A stretch of 64,000 nt of DNA from Phycisphaerae bacterium (GTDB lineage Bacteria > Planctomycetota > Phycisphaerae > Phycisphaerales > UBA1924). The notes under the pieces were generated by a model that was not told the DNA's origin, did not search any database, and saw nothing but the letters and a program-made list of their open reading frames with translations. Below are positions 35,057 through 43,921 of this stretch, one piece after another. Each line of letters starts with the position of its first letter. Position 1 is the stretch's first letter. Where the stretch lies: contig JAEUIZ010000049.1 of the NCBI GenBank assembly GCA_016793805.1, forward strand, positions 62,001 through 126,000. The letters are read 5' to 3'. The position numbers and the translations under genes are program-made.

Positions 35057-37060
35057 TCAAGAAGCCCGCCGGGACCACTCCATCTCGAGCGGCTCGAGTT
35101 CGGCGACGAGGCGGTCACGCTCGGCCGAGAGCGACGCGGAACGGTCGGCATCGCGCCACACGTCGGGGTCGTTGAATGCCGCGTCGATCTCGCGGATGCG
35201 GGTCTCGATCTTCTCGATCTTCGTCTCGAGTTGCTCGGTCTTGAGCCGTGCCAGCGCGCTCACGGTCGGACCCGACTTGGCCGCCTCGGCGCGGCGACGG
35301 GACTCATCGGCCTGCCGCTTGGTTCGCTCGGCGTCCTCGCGGCGTCGCTTCTCCTCGGCCTCGCGGGCACGCGCCTCGGCGCGGCGGGCGAGATCCTTCT
35401 CGTGCCAGTCGGTGTAGTTTCCGACGAAGACCTCGGCGCCGCCCGCCCCGTCGAGCACGAGGAGGTGATCGCAGGTCGCGTCGATGAGCGCGCGATCGTG
35501 CGAGATGAGGATGAGCGTGCCGTCGTACGCGCCCCCGTCGTCGGGGAGGGCCAGCGCGTCCTCGAGCCGTTCGGCGCTGGGGATGTCGAGGTGGTTGGTC
35601 GGCTCGTCGAGGACCAACAGGTTCTTCGCGCTGGCCAGCAGCCCCGCGAGCACGGCGCGGCTTCGCTCGCCCCCGGAGAGCCGACCCATCGGGCGCTCCT
35701 GCTCGGTCCCGGAGAAGAGAAACGCGCCGGCGAGGTCGCGTGCGGCCTGCTCGGAGAGTGCCTGCCCCGGGCACTCCTTGAGCACGATGCCCTGGAGGTA
35801 GCGAGCGATCGAGAGGTCCGGGTCGATGCCCTCGTGCGTCTGGCGGTAGTACCCGACCTTGACGTTGGACCCGAGTTTGGACGTGCCGGCGTCGGGCGCG
35901 AGTTCGCCCAGGAGGCACCGGACCAGCGTGGTCTTGCCCGCACCGTTGGGCCCGATGACGCCCCAGCGCTCGCCGCGGCCGATCACAATGTCGAGGCCGT
36001 GAAAGAGCCGCTTGGTTGTGCCGTCGTCGTTCGCATAGGACTTCGAGAGCCCTCGCGCGGCGACGACGATGTCGCCGGTGCGTTCGGCCTTCGGGATCGA
36101 GAGGCGCATCGTCGCCAGTTCCATCGGGCGCTCGATCGTCGAAGCCTCGCGTTCGCGGGCGAGTTTCGTGGCGCGCCCTCGGGCCTGCTTGGCGCGCTGC
36201 CCGGCCTTGTAGCGGCGAATGAACGCCTCCTCCTGCTTGAACTTCGTCTGCTGGTTCTCGTAGGCGCGGTGCTGCGCGAGGCGCCGCTCGGCCCGCAACT
36301 CGCGGAACGCCTCGTAGTTGCCCGGATAGTCGATGAGTCGCCCCTGTTCGACCTCGACGATCCGCGACACCACGCGATCCAGGAGGTAACGGTCGTGGCT
36401 GACCATCAGGACCGCGCCGGGGAAGTCGTTGGTCAGGAAGTCTTCGAGCCAGAGGCGGCCGTCGATGTCGAGGTGGTTCGTCGGCTCGTCGAGCAGCAGG
36501 GCGTCCGGCTGTTCCAGCAGCAGCCGAGCCAGCGCCAGCCGTCCGCGTTGCCCCCCGGAGAGCGCCGAGGCGGGGATCGCGAACTGCGCGTCGGTGAACC
36601 CGAGGCCGTGGAGGACGGCGTCGATCTTGTGGTCGATCGCGTACCCCCCGGCCGCGTCGATCTTCCGCTCGGCTTCGGCCTGGAGCCGAAGCAGCCGATC
36701 GACCTCGGCGTGGTTGCCCGCCTTGGTCGCCTCGGCCATCCTGTCGAAGAGGACGTGCTGCTCCTGATGGAGGCGGTGCAACTCAGCAAAGGCCGCCTCG
36801 GCGGCGGAGCGGAGGGTCTCGCGAGCGTCAATCACGGGGTCTTGATGCAGGTACCCCGCTCGGCACCCGCGCTGGAGCGAGACGGTGCCGGCGTCGGGGG
36901 TGAGGAGGCCCGCGAGGAGTTTGAGGAGGGAGGACTTCCCGGTGCCGTTGCGTCCAACGAGCCCGATGCGCTCGCCGGGCTCGATGGAGATGGAGCACCC
37001 GTCGAGGATGATGTCGTTGCCGAAGAGGAGCCGGAGATTGACCCCGGTGAGGATGGGCAT
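35057..37060 (-). CDS. ABC-F family ATP-binding protein
   Basis: 667 residues from ATG 37060. Two ABC ATPase domains with no membrane segments: the first has GRNGTGKSSLLKLLAG (Walker A), LSGGQRGRLALA and LLDEPTNHLD (Walker B). The second has GPNGAGKTTLVRCLLG, LSGGERSRAVLA and LVLDEPTNHLD. The linker between them is charged. A C-terminal coiled coil rich in Arg and Glu (about 560-667) recalls Uup. ABC-F proteins act on ribosomes or DNA; the exact subfamily is not clear. Confidence 0.92.
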   Translation of the reverse strand: MPILTGVNLRLLFGNDIILDGCSISIEPGERIGLVGRNGTGKSSLLKLLAGLLTPDAGTVSLQRGCRAGYLHQDPVIDARETLRSAAEAAFAELHRLHQEQHVLFDRMAEATKAGNHAEVDRLLRLQAEAERKIDAAGGYAIDHKIDAVLHGLGFTDAQFAIPASALSGGQRGRLALARLLLEQPDALLLDEPTNHLDIDGRLWLEDFLTNDFPGAVLMVSHDRYLLDRVVSRIVEVEQGRLIDYPGNYEAFRELRAERRLAQHRAYENQQTKFKQEEAFIRRYKAGQRAKQARGRATKLAREREASTIERPMELATMRLSIPKAERTGDIVVAARGLSKSYANDDGTTKRLFHGLDIVIGRGERWGVIGPNGAGKTTLVRCLLGELAPDAGTSKLGSNVKVGYYRQTHEGIDPDLSIARYLQGIVLKECPGQALSEQAARDLAGAFLFSGTEQERPMGRLSGGERSRAVLAGLLASAKNLLVLDEPTNHLDIPSAERLEDALALPDDGGAYDGTLILISHDRALIDATCDHLLVLDGAGGAEVFVGNYTDWHEKDLARRAEARAREAEEKRRREDAERTKRQADESRRRAEAAKSGPTVSALARLKTEQLETKIEKIETRIREIDAAFNDPDVWRDADRSASLSAERDRLVAELEPLEMEWSRRAS

Positions 37061-37373
37061 GGGGCCAATGGTAGGGAGAGGGTCGGGCGCGACAGCGAAG
37101 CGGCGTGCGCGAGGAGCCGGACAAATCGATGGAAGCGTAGAGAAAGGACAAGGAAGTGGGATCGAGGGGGATTCCCGGACTCATGGTGAGGTCGGCGGTG
37201 GTCGATGCAGGGGAGGGAAGCCGGCTCAAGGTTGGGCGGGCAGGAGTCCGATAAACCGCTTGGGCATGGCGCCCGAGCGGCGTGAGGCGGCCTGGGAAGC
37301 GGGTCGCGAGGTCACGTCAAAGACCGGCGGGAGCGGCCGGGACACCTGCGGGTGGCAACTCGAGGATCTCGCC
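37061..37373. other. Intergenic region, nothing definite
   Basis: A 313-bp gap between the divergent ABC-F and PD40 lipoprotein genes. It is purine-rich on the plus strand. I see no convincing promoter hexamers, RNA gene or ORF with good coding signal; both promoters presumably lie here. Confidence 0.5.
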
Positions 37374-38690
37374 ATGACCAACGCGAAGCGTGGAGCGACA
37401 GTGGTGGTGTTGTGTGCGGCGGCAGGGCTGGCGGGCTGCAAGGCCGGCGCGAGGTGGGGGCGTTCGGCGCCCAAACCCGCACCCGTGGCCGAGCCGAGCG
37501 GGTTCAATCCTTATGCGATCTCGAGCGCAGGACTTGTGGCGAATCGACCGGCGGAAGTGCCCGGGAGCACGGGGAAGACCGGGAGCATCGCGAGCGGCGT
37601 TGCGACGGGCAACGTCTCGACGAGCCGGGGCAACGAGCGGCAGGCGTCCAACGGCGGCGCGGTGCAGTCGCAGGCCATGGCGGCGGGGAGCAGGCCGGTG
37701 GACATGGACCGTGGGGGGACGGCGAGCCTGGCGCAGAACAGTTTCTCGCCCGTGGGTGCCGACTTCGACCCCGATGTCTCGCGGGACGGGTCGATCATGG
37801 TCTTTGCGAGTACGCAGCACTCGCTCAGTTCGGACATCTACCTCAAGAGCACGGAGGGTCGGGTCGTGTCCCAACTCACGACCGATCCGGCAAGCGACGT
37901 GATGCCGAAGTTGAGCCCGGACGGAACGCGCGTGGCATTCGCGAGCAACCGCTCGGGCAACTGGGACATTTTCGTGATCCCGATCGCGGGTGGTCGCGCG
38001 ATCCAAGTTACGACGGACGGTGCGGACGAGATCCATCCGTCGTGGTCGCCGGACGGGACGCAACTGGTGTTCTCGAGGATGGGCCAGGTGAGCGGTCAGT
38101 GGGAGATGTGGACGACGAGCGTTGGGAACGCGGGCGTGGCGCGGTTCCTGGGCTACGGGCTGTTTCCGGAGTGGTGCCCGGTCTCGGGCACGGGCACGGA
38201 CGGCGCGGATCGGATCGTGTACCAGAAGAGCCGGAACCGCGGCGACCGCTCCTTCGGCGTGTGGGCTGTTGACTACGCCAACGGTCAAGCGGGAACGCCG
38301 ATGGAGATCGCGTCGAACCCCGAGGCGGCGTGCATCAATCCGACATGGAGCCCTGACGGGCAATGGATCGCCTACGCGGCGGTGCCGAACGCGGCGAACT
38401 GGGCCAAGGCCGCGGACGGGCGTCCGAGCACGGGCGAGTTGTGGCTGGTGGACATCAACGGGTTCACGCGCGTGAACCTCTCGGCGGGCAACTCGCTGAA
38501 CCTGATGCCGACGTGGGGCGGCGAGTCTCGGCTGTACTTCGTCTCGGACCGCGGGGGCGTGGACAACATCTGGTCAATGGATATTGGGCCGGTGCTGAAA
38601 CTGGCGAGCCTGAACATGAGCGCCGCGACCCCCAGGCATGCGGGACACAGCGCCGACTCGGCGGTCGCGAGCGACCCGAAGGATCACTAG
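37374..38690 (+). CDS. TolB/PD40-type beta-propeller lipoprotein
   Basis: 438 residues from ATG 37374 (GAGGA upstream). The N-terminus MTNAKRGATVVVLCAAAGLAGC is a lipoprotein signal; LAGC is an ideal lipobox. After a ~100-residue Ser/Gly-rich linker come PD40 (WD40-like) blades: PDVSRDGSIMVFAS, PKLSPDGTRVAFASNRSGNWDI, PSWSPDGTQLVFS, PTWSPDGQWIAYA and LYFVSDRGGVDNIW. Such propellers are periplasmic, as in TolB. It is followed 47 bp later by another lipoprotein gene, probably the same operon. Confidence 0.85.
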   Translation: MTNAKRGATVVVLCAAAGLAGCKAGARWGRSAPKPAPVAEPSGFNPYAISSAGLVANRPAEVPGSTGKTGSIASGVATGNVSTSRGNERQASNGGAVQSQAMAAGSRPVDMDRGGTASLAQNSFSPVGADFDPDVSRDGSIMVFASTQHSLSSDIYLKSTEGRVVSQLTTDPASDVMPKLSPDGTRVAFASNRSGNWDIFVIPIAGGRAIQVTTDGADEIHPSWSPDGTQLVFSRMGQVSGQWEMWTTSVGNAGVARFLGYGLFPEWCPVSGTGTDGADRIVYQKSRNRGDRSFGVWAVDYANGQAGTPMEIASNPEAACINPTWSPDGQWIAYAAVPNAANWAKAADGRPSTGELWLVDINGFTRVNLSAGNSLNLMPTWGGESRLYFVSDRGGVDNIWSMDIGPVLKLASLNMSAATPRHAGHSADSAVASDPKDH

Positions 38691-38737
38691 GACAGTTCGG
38701 GCGCGCGGAGGCACGCCCCAAGGAGCGGCAGGACGCC

Positions 38738-39526
38738 ATGACAACCGAACAGACCATGCGAGCAACATGGCGCATCGCCCGGGCGGCTCTGCTGTTTGGG
38801 AGTGTGCTGGGGTGGGGGGGCGGGTGCGAGACCCGGAGGCCCACGCCGCTGACACCGCCCGCCGCGCTCGTCGCGCCCTATGACACGTCGCGCGGGCCGG
38901 TGCTCTGGGCGGTGGCGCCGCTGCGGAACGAGTCGGGCACGACCTCGGCCGACGCGCTGGCGATCACGGACAAGGTGGTTGCCGCGGCGGCGCAGGTGCG
39001 CGGCGTCTCGGCTCTTCCGCTGAATCGCACGATCGCTGCCATGCGAGCGCTGGGGATGAGCGAACTCAAGTCGCCGGCGGACGCGAAGCGGCTGGCTGGA
39101 GAACTCGGGGCCGACGTCATCGTCGTGGGCTCGATCACCGCGTACGACCCGTACGACCCCCCGAAACTCGGCCTGGCGCTGGCCCTCTACACCAGGCCAG
39201 GGCCGGCGGAGCGACGCGGTCAGGGCGCGCTGGACCCCCGGAAACTCACCTACCAACCGACGGACTACAGGTACTTCCCCCGCTCGACGACACCCGACGC
39301 CCCGGGGGCGGTCGTGTCGGAGTACTTCGACGGGCGAAACCATCAGGTGCTGATGGACGTAAAGTCCTATAGCACGGGTCGTCACGACCCGGACGCGGGG
39401 ATCGGATGGAGGCGGTATCTCGCGAGCATGGATCTGTTCTGTGATTTCGGGAGTTGGCAGACGGTCAAGCGTCTGCTGGACCATGAGTGGTTGCGCTTGG
39501 CGCAGGCGGCGCCGGCGGCGGAGTGA
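38738..39526 (+). CDS. Putative lipoprotein of unknown function
   Basis: 262 residues from ATG 38738 (AAGGAG upstream). The signal MRATWRIARAALLFGSVLGW runs into GGGCETRR, a lipobox-like cleavage site at Cys. The next ~110 residues (LWAVAPLRNESGTTSADALA, ADVIVVGSITAYDPYDPPKLG) resemble the FlgT/CsgG-like fold that recruits NES or VGSI-type strands in outer-membrane lipoproteins, though identity is uncertain. The final part (MDLFCDFGSWQTVKRLLDHEW) has no known domain. Co-transcribed with the PD40 lipoprotein. Confidence 0.7.
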   Translation: MTTEQTMRATWRIARAALLFGSVLGWGGGCETRRPTPLTPPAALVAPYDTSRGPVLWAVAPLRNESGTTSADALAITDKVVAAAAQVRGVSALPLNRTIAAMRALGMSELKSPADAKRLAGELGADVIVVGSITAYDPYDPPKLGLALALYTRPGPAERRGQGALDPRKLTYQPTDYRYFPRSTTPDAPGAVVSEYFDGRNHQVLMDVKSYSTGRHDPDAGIGWRRYLASMDLFCDFGSWQTVKRLLDHEWLRLAQAAPAAE

Positions 39527-39626
39527 GTCAAGAACGTTTCCGGGATGAGCGGGCGGCCCTGAACCCGGAGGGCCGGCGAGCCGAAGAGTGTTATGGGCAC
39601 CGGCCCGCGAACGCCAGGAGATCGTG

Positions 39627-40658
39627 ATGTCCACGCTTCCGGTCACGAACGCCTTTACGACATACCTGATTGACGAGCGGCACTTCAGCCCGTACACCGC
39701 GAGGTGCTACGGCGCGGATCTGCGGCAGTACGTCGAGTTCCTCTCCACCGAGCACGGGATCGAGATCGACGAGGCCAAGGAGTCCGAGGCGCTGCGGCAG
39801 AGGCGAGAGGCCAAGAAGTCCAGCGATGGAATGCCGATCGCGGGCTCGATCGGCCCGGCGACGATCACGCGGCACGTCTGCCAGGCGACGGCGGACTCCG
39901 TCCGCGCGTTCCTGGCGCACCTGGGCGAGCAGCACTACTCCGCGGCGACGATGGCGCGCAAGATCGCCACGCTGCGGTCGTTCTACAAGTGGGCCGACAA
40001 GCAGGGGTTGGCCGACTCGAACCCGATGACGCTGATCCGCACGCCGCGACAGAGCAAGAGGCTCCCGAAGGCGATCACGATCGAGCAGGTCGAGAAACTG
40101 CTGGCGGCGCCGGACCAGAACGACATCCTGGGCCTGCGCGATCGGGCGATGCTCGAGACGCTGTATTCGACCGGCATCCGCGTGAGCGAACTGGTCGGGC
40201 TCGAGATCGACGACGTGGACTTCCCCAGCGAGGCGTTGAAGGTCAAGGGCAAGGGCCGCAAGGAGCGGGTCGTGCCGCTGGGGGCGCACGCGCTGGCGGC
40301 GGTCCGGCGGTACACGGACATGGCCCGGGCCGACGCGAGGTTCATCGCGGCCTGGGAGCCGACGCGTTCGCGGCGTCCGCTCTTTGTGAACAAGCACGGA
40401 AGCCGGCTCTCGTCTCGCTCGGTGCGCCGGAAACTGGACAAGTACCTCAAGCAGGTGGGACTCGATCCGACGATCAGCCCGCACACGCTGCGGCACAGTT
40501 TCGCGACGCACCTGCTCGACAACGGAGCGGACCTCCGCAGCGTGCAGGAACTCCTGGGCCACCAGAGCCTGAGCACGACGCAGGTCTACACGCACCTGAC
40601 GTCGCAGCGCGTGCAGAGCGCGTATCGCCAGGCGCACCCGCGAGCCGAGGCGGGTTGA
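39627..40658 (+). CDS. Tyrosine recombinase XerC/XerD-like
   Basis: 343 residues from ATG 39627 with CAGGAG 7 nt upstream. The catalytic domain is complete: Arg in TGIRVSEL, Lys in KGKGRKERVVPLG, HTLRHSFATHLL (His-x-x-Arg), LGHQSLSTTQVYTH (His and Tyr nucleophile). The N-terminal SAM-like domain carries an extra ~35-residue charged stretch (ESEALRQRREAKKSSDG region) missing from standard XerC/D. Likely resolves chromosome dimers at dif rather than acting as a phage integrase: there is no excisionase, tRNA or att repeat nearby. Confidence 0.88.
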   Translation: MSTLPVTNAFTTYLIDERHFSPYTARCYGADLRQYVEFLSTEHGIEIDEAKESEALRQRREAKKSSDGMPIAGSIGPATITRHVCQATADSVRAFLAHLGEQHYSAATMARKIATLRSFYKWADKQGLADSNPMTLIRTPRQSKRLPKAITIEQVEKLLAAPDQNDILGLRDRAMLETLYSTGIRVSELVGLEIDDVDFPSEALKVKGKGRKERVVPLGAHALAAVRRYTDMARADARFIAAWEPTRSRRPLFVNKHGSRLSSRSVRRKLDKYLKQVGLDPTISPHTLRHSFATHLLDNGADLRSVQELLGHQSLSTTQVYTHLTSQRVQSAYRQAHPRAEAG

Positions 40659-40775
40659 ACAGCGTCGCGGCGGCGGCTTTCGGGGCAGCGCCGCTGACTT
40701 TCGGACAATCGTGAATCGCTGCTAACGCCGGGCCCGCGGCGCGCGTCATGCATGGCAACTCTGAAAGGAGAGCCC

Positions 40776-41438
40776 ATGCATCGAGCGAAGCGAATGGCGT
40801 TGATGGCGGCGATGATCGGACTGGCGGCTGGCGCGGCGGTCGCGGGGCCGCCCCTGCTCTGCTTCCCGTACCAGTGCGACGAGACCGTGCAACTCGCGGA
40901 CTCGGAGAAGAAGCCCGGCAAGGACCTGCCGCAGCGTGTGGTCGCGTCGCTGGACGCGGCCAAGACCACGCTCGGCCGCATGGAGACGATCCGGCGCGGC
41001 GCGATGGCCGCGGGCCGGGACAGCGAGCAGGCGCGGCGGGTGCACGAGCGCCTCATGGCCCGGGCGCTGGACGCGATCGCGTCGCAGAAGGACGCGGCGG
41101 GGGCGCTGTACGACGCGGGACTCTGGGCCGCGACGACCGCGCAGGCCGGCGCCACGCTGGAGGGCGCGCCCGGCAAAGTCGACGGCGTGATCGGGATCGC
41201 CTGGGTCGAGCGAGCGATCGAGATGGACCCGACGGATGCGGCCAAGGCGTTCGGCGCTGCCGTGATGCTGGCGGATCGTGACTCGTCCAGGGCCAGGCCG
41301 TTCCTGGCGAGGGCGGTCGCTGGGGCCGAGCCCGGGTCGGCGCTCGCCCGTAGCATCGAGTCGAACCTGCTGTTCGGAGGCAAGAAGATCGAGGCGCTGC
41401 GAAAGGAACTGGCGGATGCACCCCGCGCGGGCAAGTGA
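40776..41438 (+). CDS. Secreted alpha-helical protein, first gene of an ECF/FecR operon
   Basis: 220 residues from ATG 40776 (AAAGGAG 5 nt upstream). Signal peptide MHRAKRMALMAAMIGLAAGAAVAG; the mature start holds a Cys pair (LLCFPYQCDE). The rest is Ala/Arg/Glu-rich and helical, with IEMDPTDAAKAFGAAVML hinting at a TPR-like unit. The ECF sigma gene begins 23 bp before its end. Gene order suggests the protein is regulated by, or regulates, that sigma factor; function unknown. Confidence 0.75.
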   Translation: MHRAKRMALMAAMIGLAAGAAVAGPPLLCFPYQCDETVQLADSEKKPGKDLPQRVVASLDAAKTTLGRMETIRRGAMAAGRDSEQARRVHERLMARALDAIASQKDAAGALYDAGLWAATTAQAGATLEGAPGKVDGVIGIAWVERAIEMDPTDAAKAFGAAVMLADRDSSRARPFLARAVAGAEPGSALARSIESNLLFGGKKIEALRKELADAPRAGK

Positions 41439-41952
41439 GCCCGAGAGCGAGAGCACAACGGCCCTCGTCATCGCGGCGCGGCAAGGGGACCGTGCCGCGA
41501 TGGCGGGGCTGTACGCGCGGTTCGCGCCGCTGGTTCATGCGGTGCTGCTGGCGCGCGTGACACCCGCGGATGCCGACGATCTCACGCAAGAGGTCTTCGT
41601 CCGTGCGTTCGAGCGATTGCACGCCCTGCGCGACGAGGAGGCCGTGGGAGGCTGGCTCGCGGCGATCGCGCGCCACGCGGCGGCGACGCTGGCCCGCGGG
41701 AGGCGAGATCGCGAACTGGTCGCCGACGGCCCCGCGAGGCCGGATGTCCGACCGGAGGCGCGCGAGGCGCTGGAGGCGATCCGGGAGTTGCCGGAGGCGT
41801 ATCGCGAGACGCTGCTGATGCGGCTGGTGGAAGGGCTCACGGGGCCTCAAATTGCGGCGCGCACGGGCATGACGGCGGGGTCGGTGCGCGTCAACCTTTG
41901 CCGGGGGTTTGCGATGCTCCGCGAGCGGCTTGGTGTGGAGGCAAGGCCATGA
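41416..41952 (+). CDS. ECF-type sigma factor
   Basis: 178 residues from ATG 41416 (AAAGGA 9 nt upstream). Region 2: LYARFAPLVHAVLLARVTPADADDLTQEVFVRAFERLHALRD. Region 4: LPEAYRETLLMRLVEGLTGPQIAARTGMTAGSVRVNLCRG. Translational coupling on both sides: 23-bp overlap with the secreted-protein gene and ATGA overlap with the FecR-like gene, which is probably its anti-sigma or signal partner. Confidence 0.92.
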   Translation: MHPARASEPESESTTALVIAARQGDRAAMAGLYARFAPLVHAVLLARVTPADADDLTQEVFVRAFERLHALRDEEAVGGWLAAIARHAAATLARGRRDRELVADGPARPDVRPEAREALEAIRELPEAYRETLLMRLVEGLTGPQIAARTGMTAGSVRVNLCRGFAMLRERLGVEARP

Positions 41953-42905
41953 ATGCGGACTACCTGTGGGACGGGACTGGGCCGGTGGACGCTGACGTGG
42001 CGAGCCTGGAGGTCCTGCTGGGCGGGCTCCGTGTCGGTCCGCCGGCGTCAGAGCGGTGGGTGGCCGACGTGATCGTCCGTCCAGCACGCGAGTCACGGCG
42101 ATCGTCGCGCTGGTGGCTGGCCATGGCCGCGATGGTGGCGCTGACGGGGTTGTCGGCGCGGCTGGCGCATCGTGCGCCGGAGGGCGAGTGGGCGATCGCG
42201 TCGCTCGAGGGCTCGACGCGGGTGGGAGGGCGTGCGCTCTCGGGTTCGTCGTCGGTGCGCGTCGGCGAATGGGTCGAGACGGACGCCGGTGCGCGCGCGG
42301 CGATCGCGGACCCTGCGGTGGGAACCGTGCTCATCGGGCCGGGGTCGCGCGTTCGGCTCACGGGCGCGGGAGCCAAGCACGTCGTCGAGATGTCGCGCGG
42401 CCGGATCGAGGCGACCATCCACGCGCCCGCGGGCGTGTTCTACGTGGACACGCCCTCGGCCCGAGCGATCGACCTGGGGTGTGCGTACACGCTCGAAGTG
42501 GACGCGCGCGGGGGCGGGCTGCTGCGAGTGACTCTCGGGTACGTGGAACTGGCGTGGCACGGCAGGCGATCGTGGGTGCCGCGTGGTGCGACGTGTCGGA
42601 TCATGCCCGGAGAGGGGCCTGGAACGCCGTACTTCGCGGACGCCGGGAGCGAGTTCGCCGAGGCGCTTCGGGCGCTGGACGCGGGCGATGGGCGTGCGCT
42701 GGACTCGGTACTTGAGTTGGCGCGGGCACGCGATGGACTGACGCTGTGGCACCTGCTGAGTCGTACAAGCGAGCGGGAACGGACACGCGTCGTGGCGCGA
42801 CTGGCCGACCTGAACCCGCCGCCCGAGGGACTGAGCATGGCCAAGGTGATGGCGCTGGATGCCGCGGAACTCGACCGCTGGCTGCAATGGATGAGGCCGT
42901 TCTGA
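41949..42905 (+). CDS. FecR-domain membrane protein, probable sigma regulator
   Basis: 318 residues from ATG 41949. A cytoplasmic N-terminus of ~55 residues is followed by one TM helix (WWLAMAAMVALTGLSA). The FecR domain covers about 85-225: TRVGGRALSGSSSVRVGEWV, TDAGARAAIADPAVGTVLIGPGSRVRL, GRIEATIHAPAGVFYVDTPSA, LGCAYTLEVD and VTLGYVELAW. FecR proteins transmit periplasmic signals to a cognate ECF sigma factor, here the overlapping upstream gene. The C-terminal ~90 residues are helical and not recognised. Confidence 0.9.
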   Translation: MNADYLWDGTGPVDADVASLEVLLGGLRVGPPASERWVADVIVRPARESRRSSRWWLAMAAMVALTGLSARLAHRAPEGEWAIASLEGSTRVGGRALSGSSSVRVGEWVETDAGARAAIADPAVGTVLIGPGSRVRLTGAGAKHVVEMSRGRIEATIHAPAGVFYVDTPSARAIDLGCAYTLEVDARGGGLLRVTLGYVELAWHGRRSWVPRGATCRIMPGEGPGTPYFADAGSEFAEALRALDAGDGRALDSVLELARARDGLTLWHLLSRTSERERTRVVARLADLNPPPEGLSMAKVMALDAAELDRWLQWMRPF

Positions 42906-42978
42906 TCGGCACGCCGGCTGCTGCGGGGGCGGGGGTCGTGCGAGGTCTGCTTCGAGACGGCGCGTGGCATGAAGCAAA

Positions 42979-43004
42979 CAGCCCCGGCCGATGGACCGGG
43001 GCTG
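42979..43004 (-). terminator. Rho-independent terminator of the PEP-CTERM-like gene
   Basis: CAGCCCCGG (42979-42987) and CCGGGGCTG (42996-43004) form a perfect 9-bp stem. Read on the minus strand it is followed by TTTGCTTC, placing it 30 bp after the stop at 43035. It may also stop the FecR operon from the other side. Confidence 0.75.
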
Positions 43005-43034
43005 CGCGAGATTCAGGTGGACGTCGCGTGAGGC

Positions 43035-43826
43035 TCAGGCCTTGCGGCGGCGGTTGACGACGATCACGCCAGCGAGCCCGGCGAGGCCAGCCCAGGCGGC
43101 CGGGGGGAGCGGGATCAGCGTGTCGGTGACGAAGTTGGTGCCGTCGAAGAAGCCCTCGTTGCCGGTGCCGATGTTCCAGGTCGTCAGGTAGCCGTTGGAC
43201 GCGCCCGACGTGCCGTAGGCGGACGTGAGGGACTTGACGGGGTGCATCCAGATGCCGACCTTGGAGTCGAACTTCATGCCCTTCCAGGGGTTGCCGGCGG
43301 TGTAGGAGGGAGTGAAGGCGTTGATGGCGGCAACGTTGATGTCGAAGGACATCGTGCGCTTGCCGGAGGCATCGACGACGGAAGCGGAGTTGGTGAAGCC
43401 CGAGGCGCCGGTGGAGATGATGCGGTCCGGGGTCTGGTTGCCGGTGACGGCGCCGTTGCCGTCGATCCAACTCGTCTGGAGGTTGGCGCCGTTGTACCCG
43501 TACACGGTGATCTTCGGACTGGCGATGGTGGTCGCGTCGAAGTAGAGGAGGGCGAGTTCGCCCGCGAGGCCGTTGGGATTCGGGCCGTTGTTGAGCGCGA
43601 GCGTAAAGCCCTTGGTGATCTGGTTTGAGAAGACGACCGAGAAGGTCAGCCGTTGCGAGACGCTGTTGTATGTGGACTGTACGGACTGGAACGTGCCGCC
43701 GGTGTTGTTGATCGCGTAGTTCCCGCCGGGTTGACCCGCGGTGAAGTTCCACGAATAAACGGCGGCAGAGGCGGCGCTCCCCGCGACAACGACGACCGCG
43801 GCAGCGGCAACGGAACGAATCAACAT
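43035..43826 (-). CDS. Secreted protein with PEP-CTERM-like anchor (paralogue A)
   Basis: 263 residues from ATG 43826 with GAGGAG 7 nt upstream. Signal MLIRSVAAAAVVVVAGSAASA; the mature part opens YSWNFTAGQPGGNYAINNTGG and ends with LIPLPPAAWAGLAGLAGVIVVNRRRKA. This proline-led motif plus hydrophobic helix plus Arg cluster is the layout of PEP-CTERM (exosortase) signals. The body has beta-rich text (GIWMHPVKSL, TPSYTAGNPWKGMKFD) close to the next gene's product, so the two are tandem duplicates. Probably displayed at the cell surface. Confidence 0.8.
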   Translation of the reverse strand: MLIRSVAAAAVVVVAGSAASAAVYSWNFTAGQPGGNYAINNTGGTFQSVQSTYNSVSQRLTFSVVFSNQITKGFTLALNNGPNPNGLAGELALLYFDATTIASPKITVYGYNGANLQTSWIDGNGAVTGNQTPDRIISTGASGFTNSASVVDASGKRTMSFDINVAAINAFTPSYTAGNPWKGMKFDSKVGIWMHPVKSLTSAYGTSGASNGYLTTWNIGTGNEGFFDGTNFVTDTLIPLPPAAWAGLAGLAGVIVVNRRRKA

Positions 43827-43921
43827 GTCAGACTCCTCTCTTGCGACTCCTCGCGCACGCGCCAATGCGTGCAAACGTGCCAAGAGGATAGCCCCCATGA
43901 CCTAGGAATCAAGTTTGGGAC

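Noticed and set aside
39627-40658. Prophage or integrative element marked by the tyrosine recombinase
   Set aside because: No tRNA, direct repeats, excisionase or phage genes; neighbours are chromosomal housekeeping or envelope genes.
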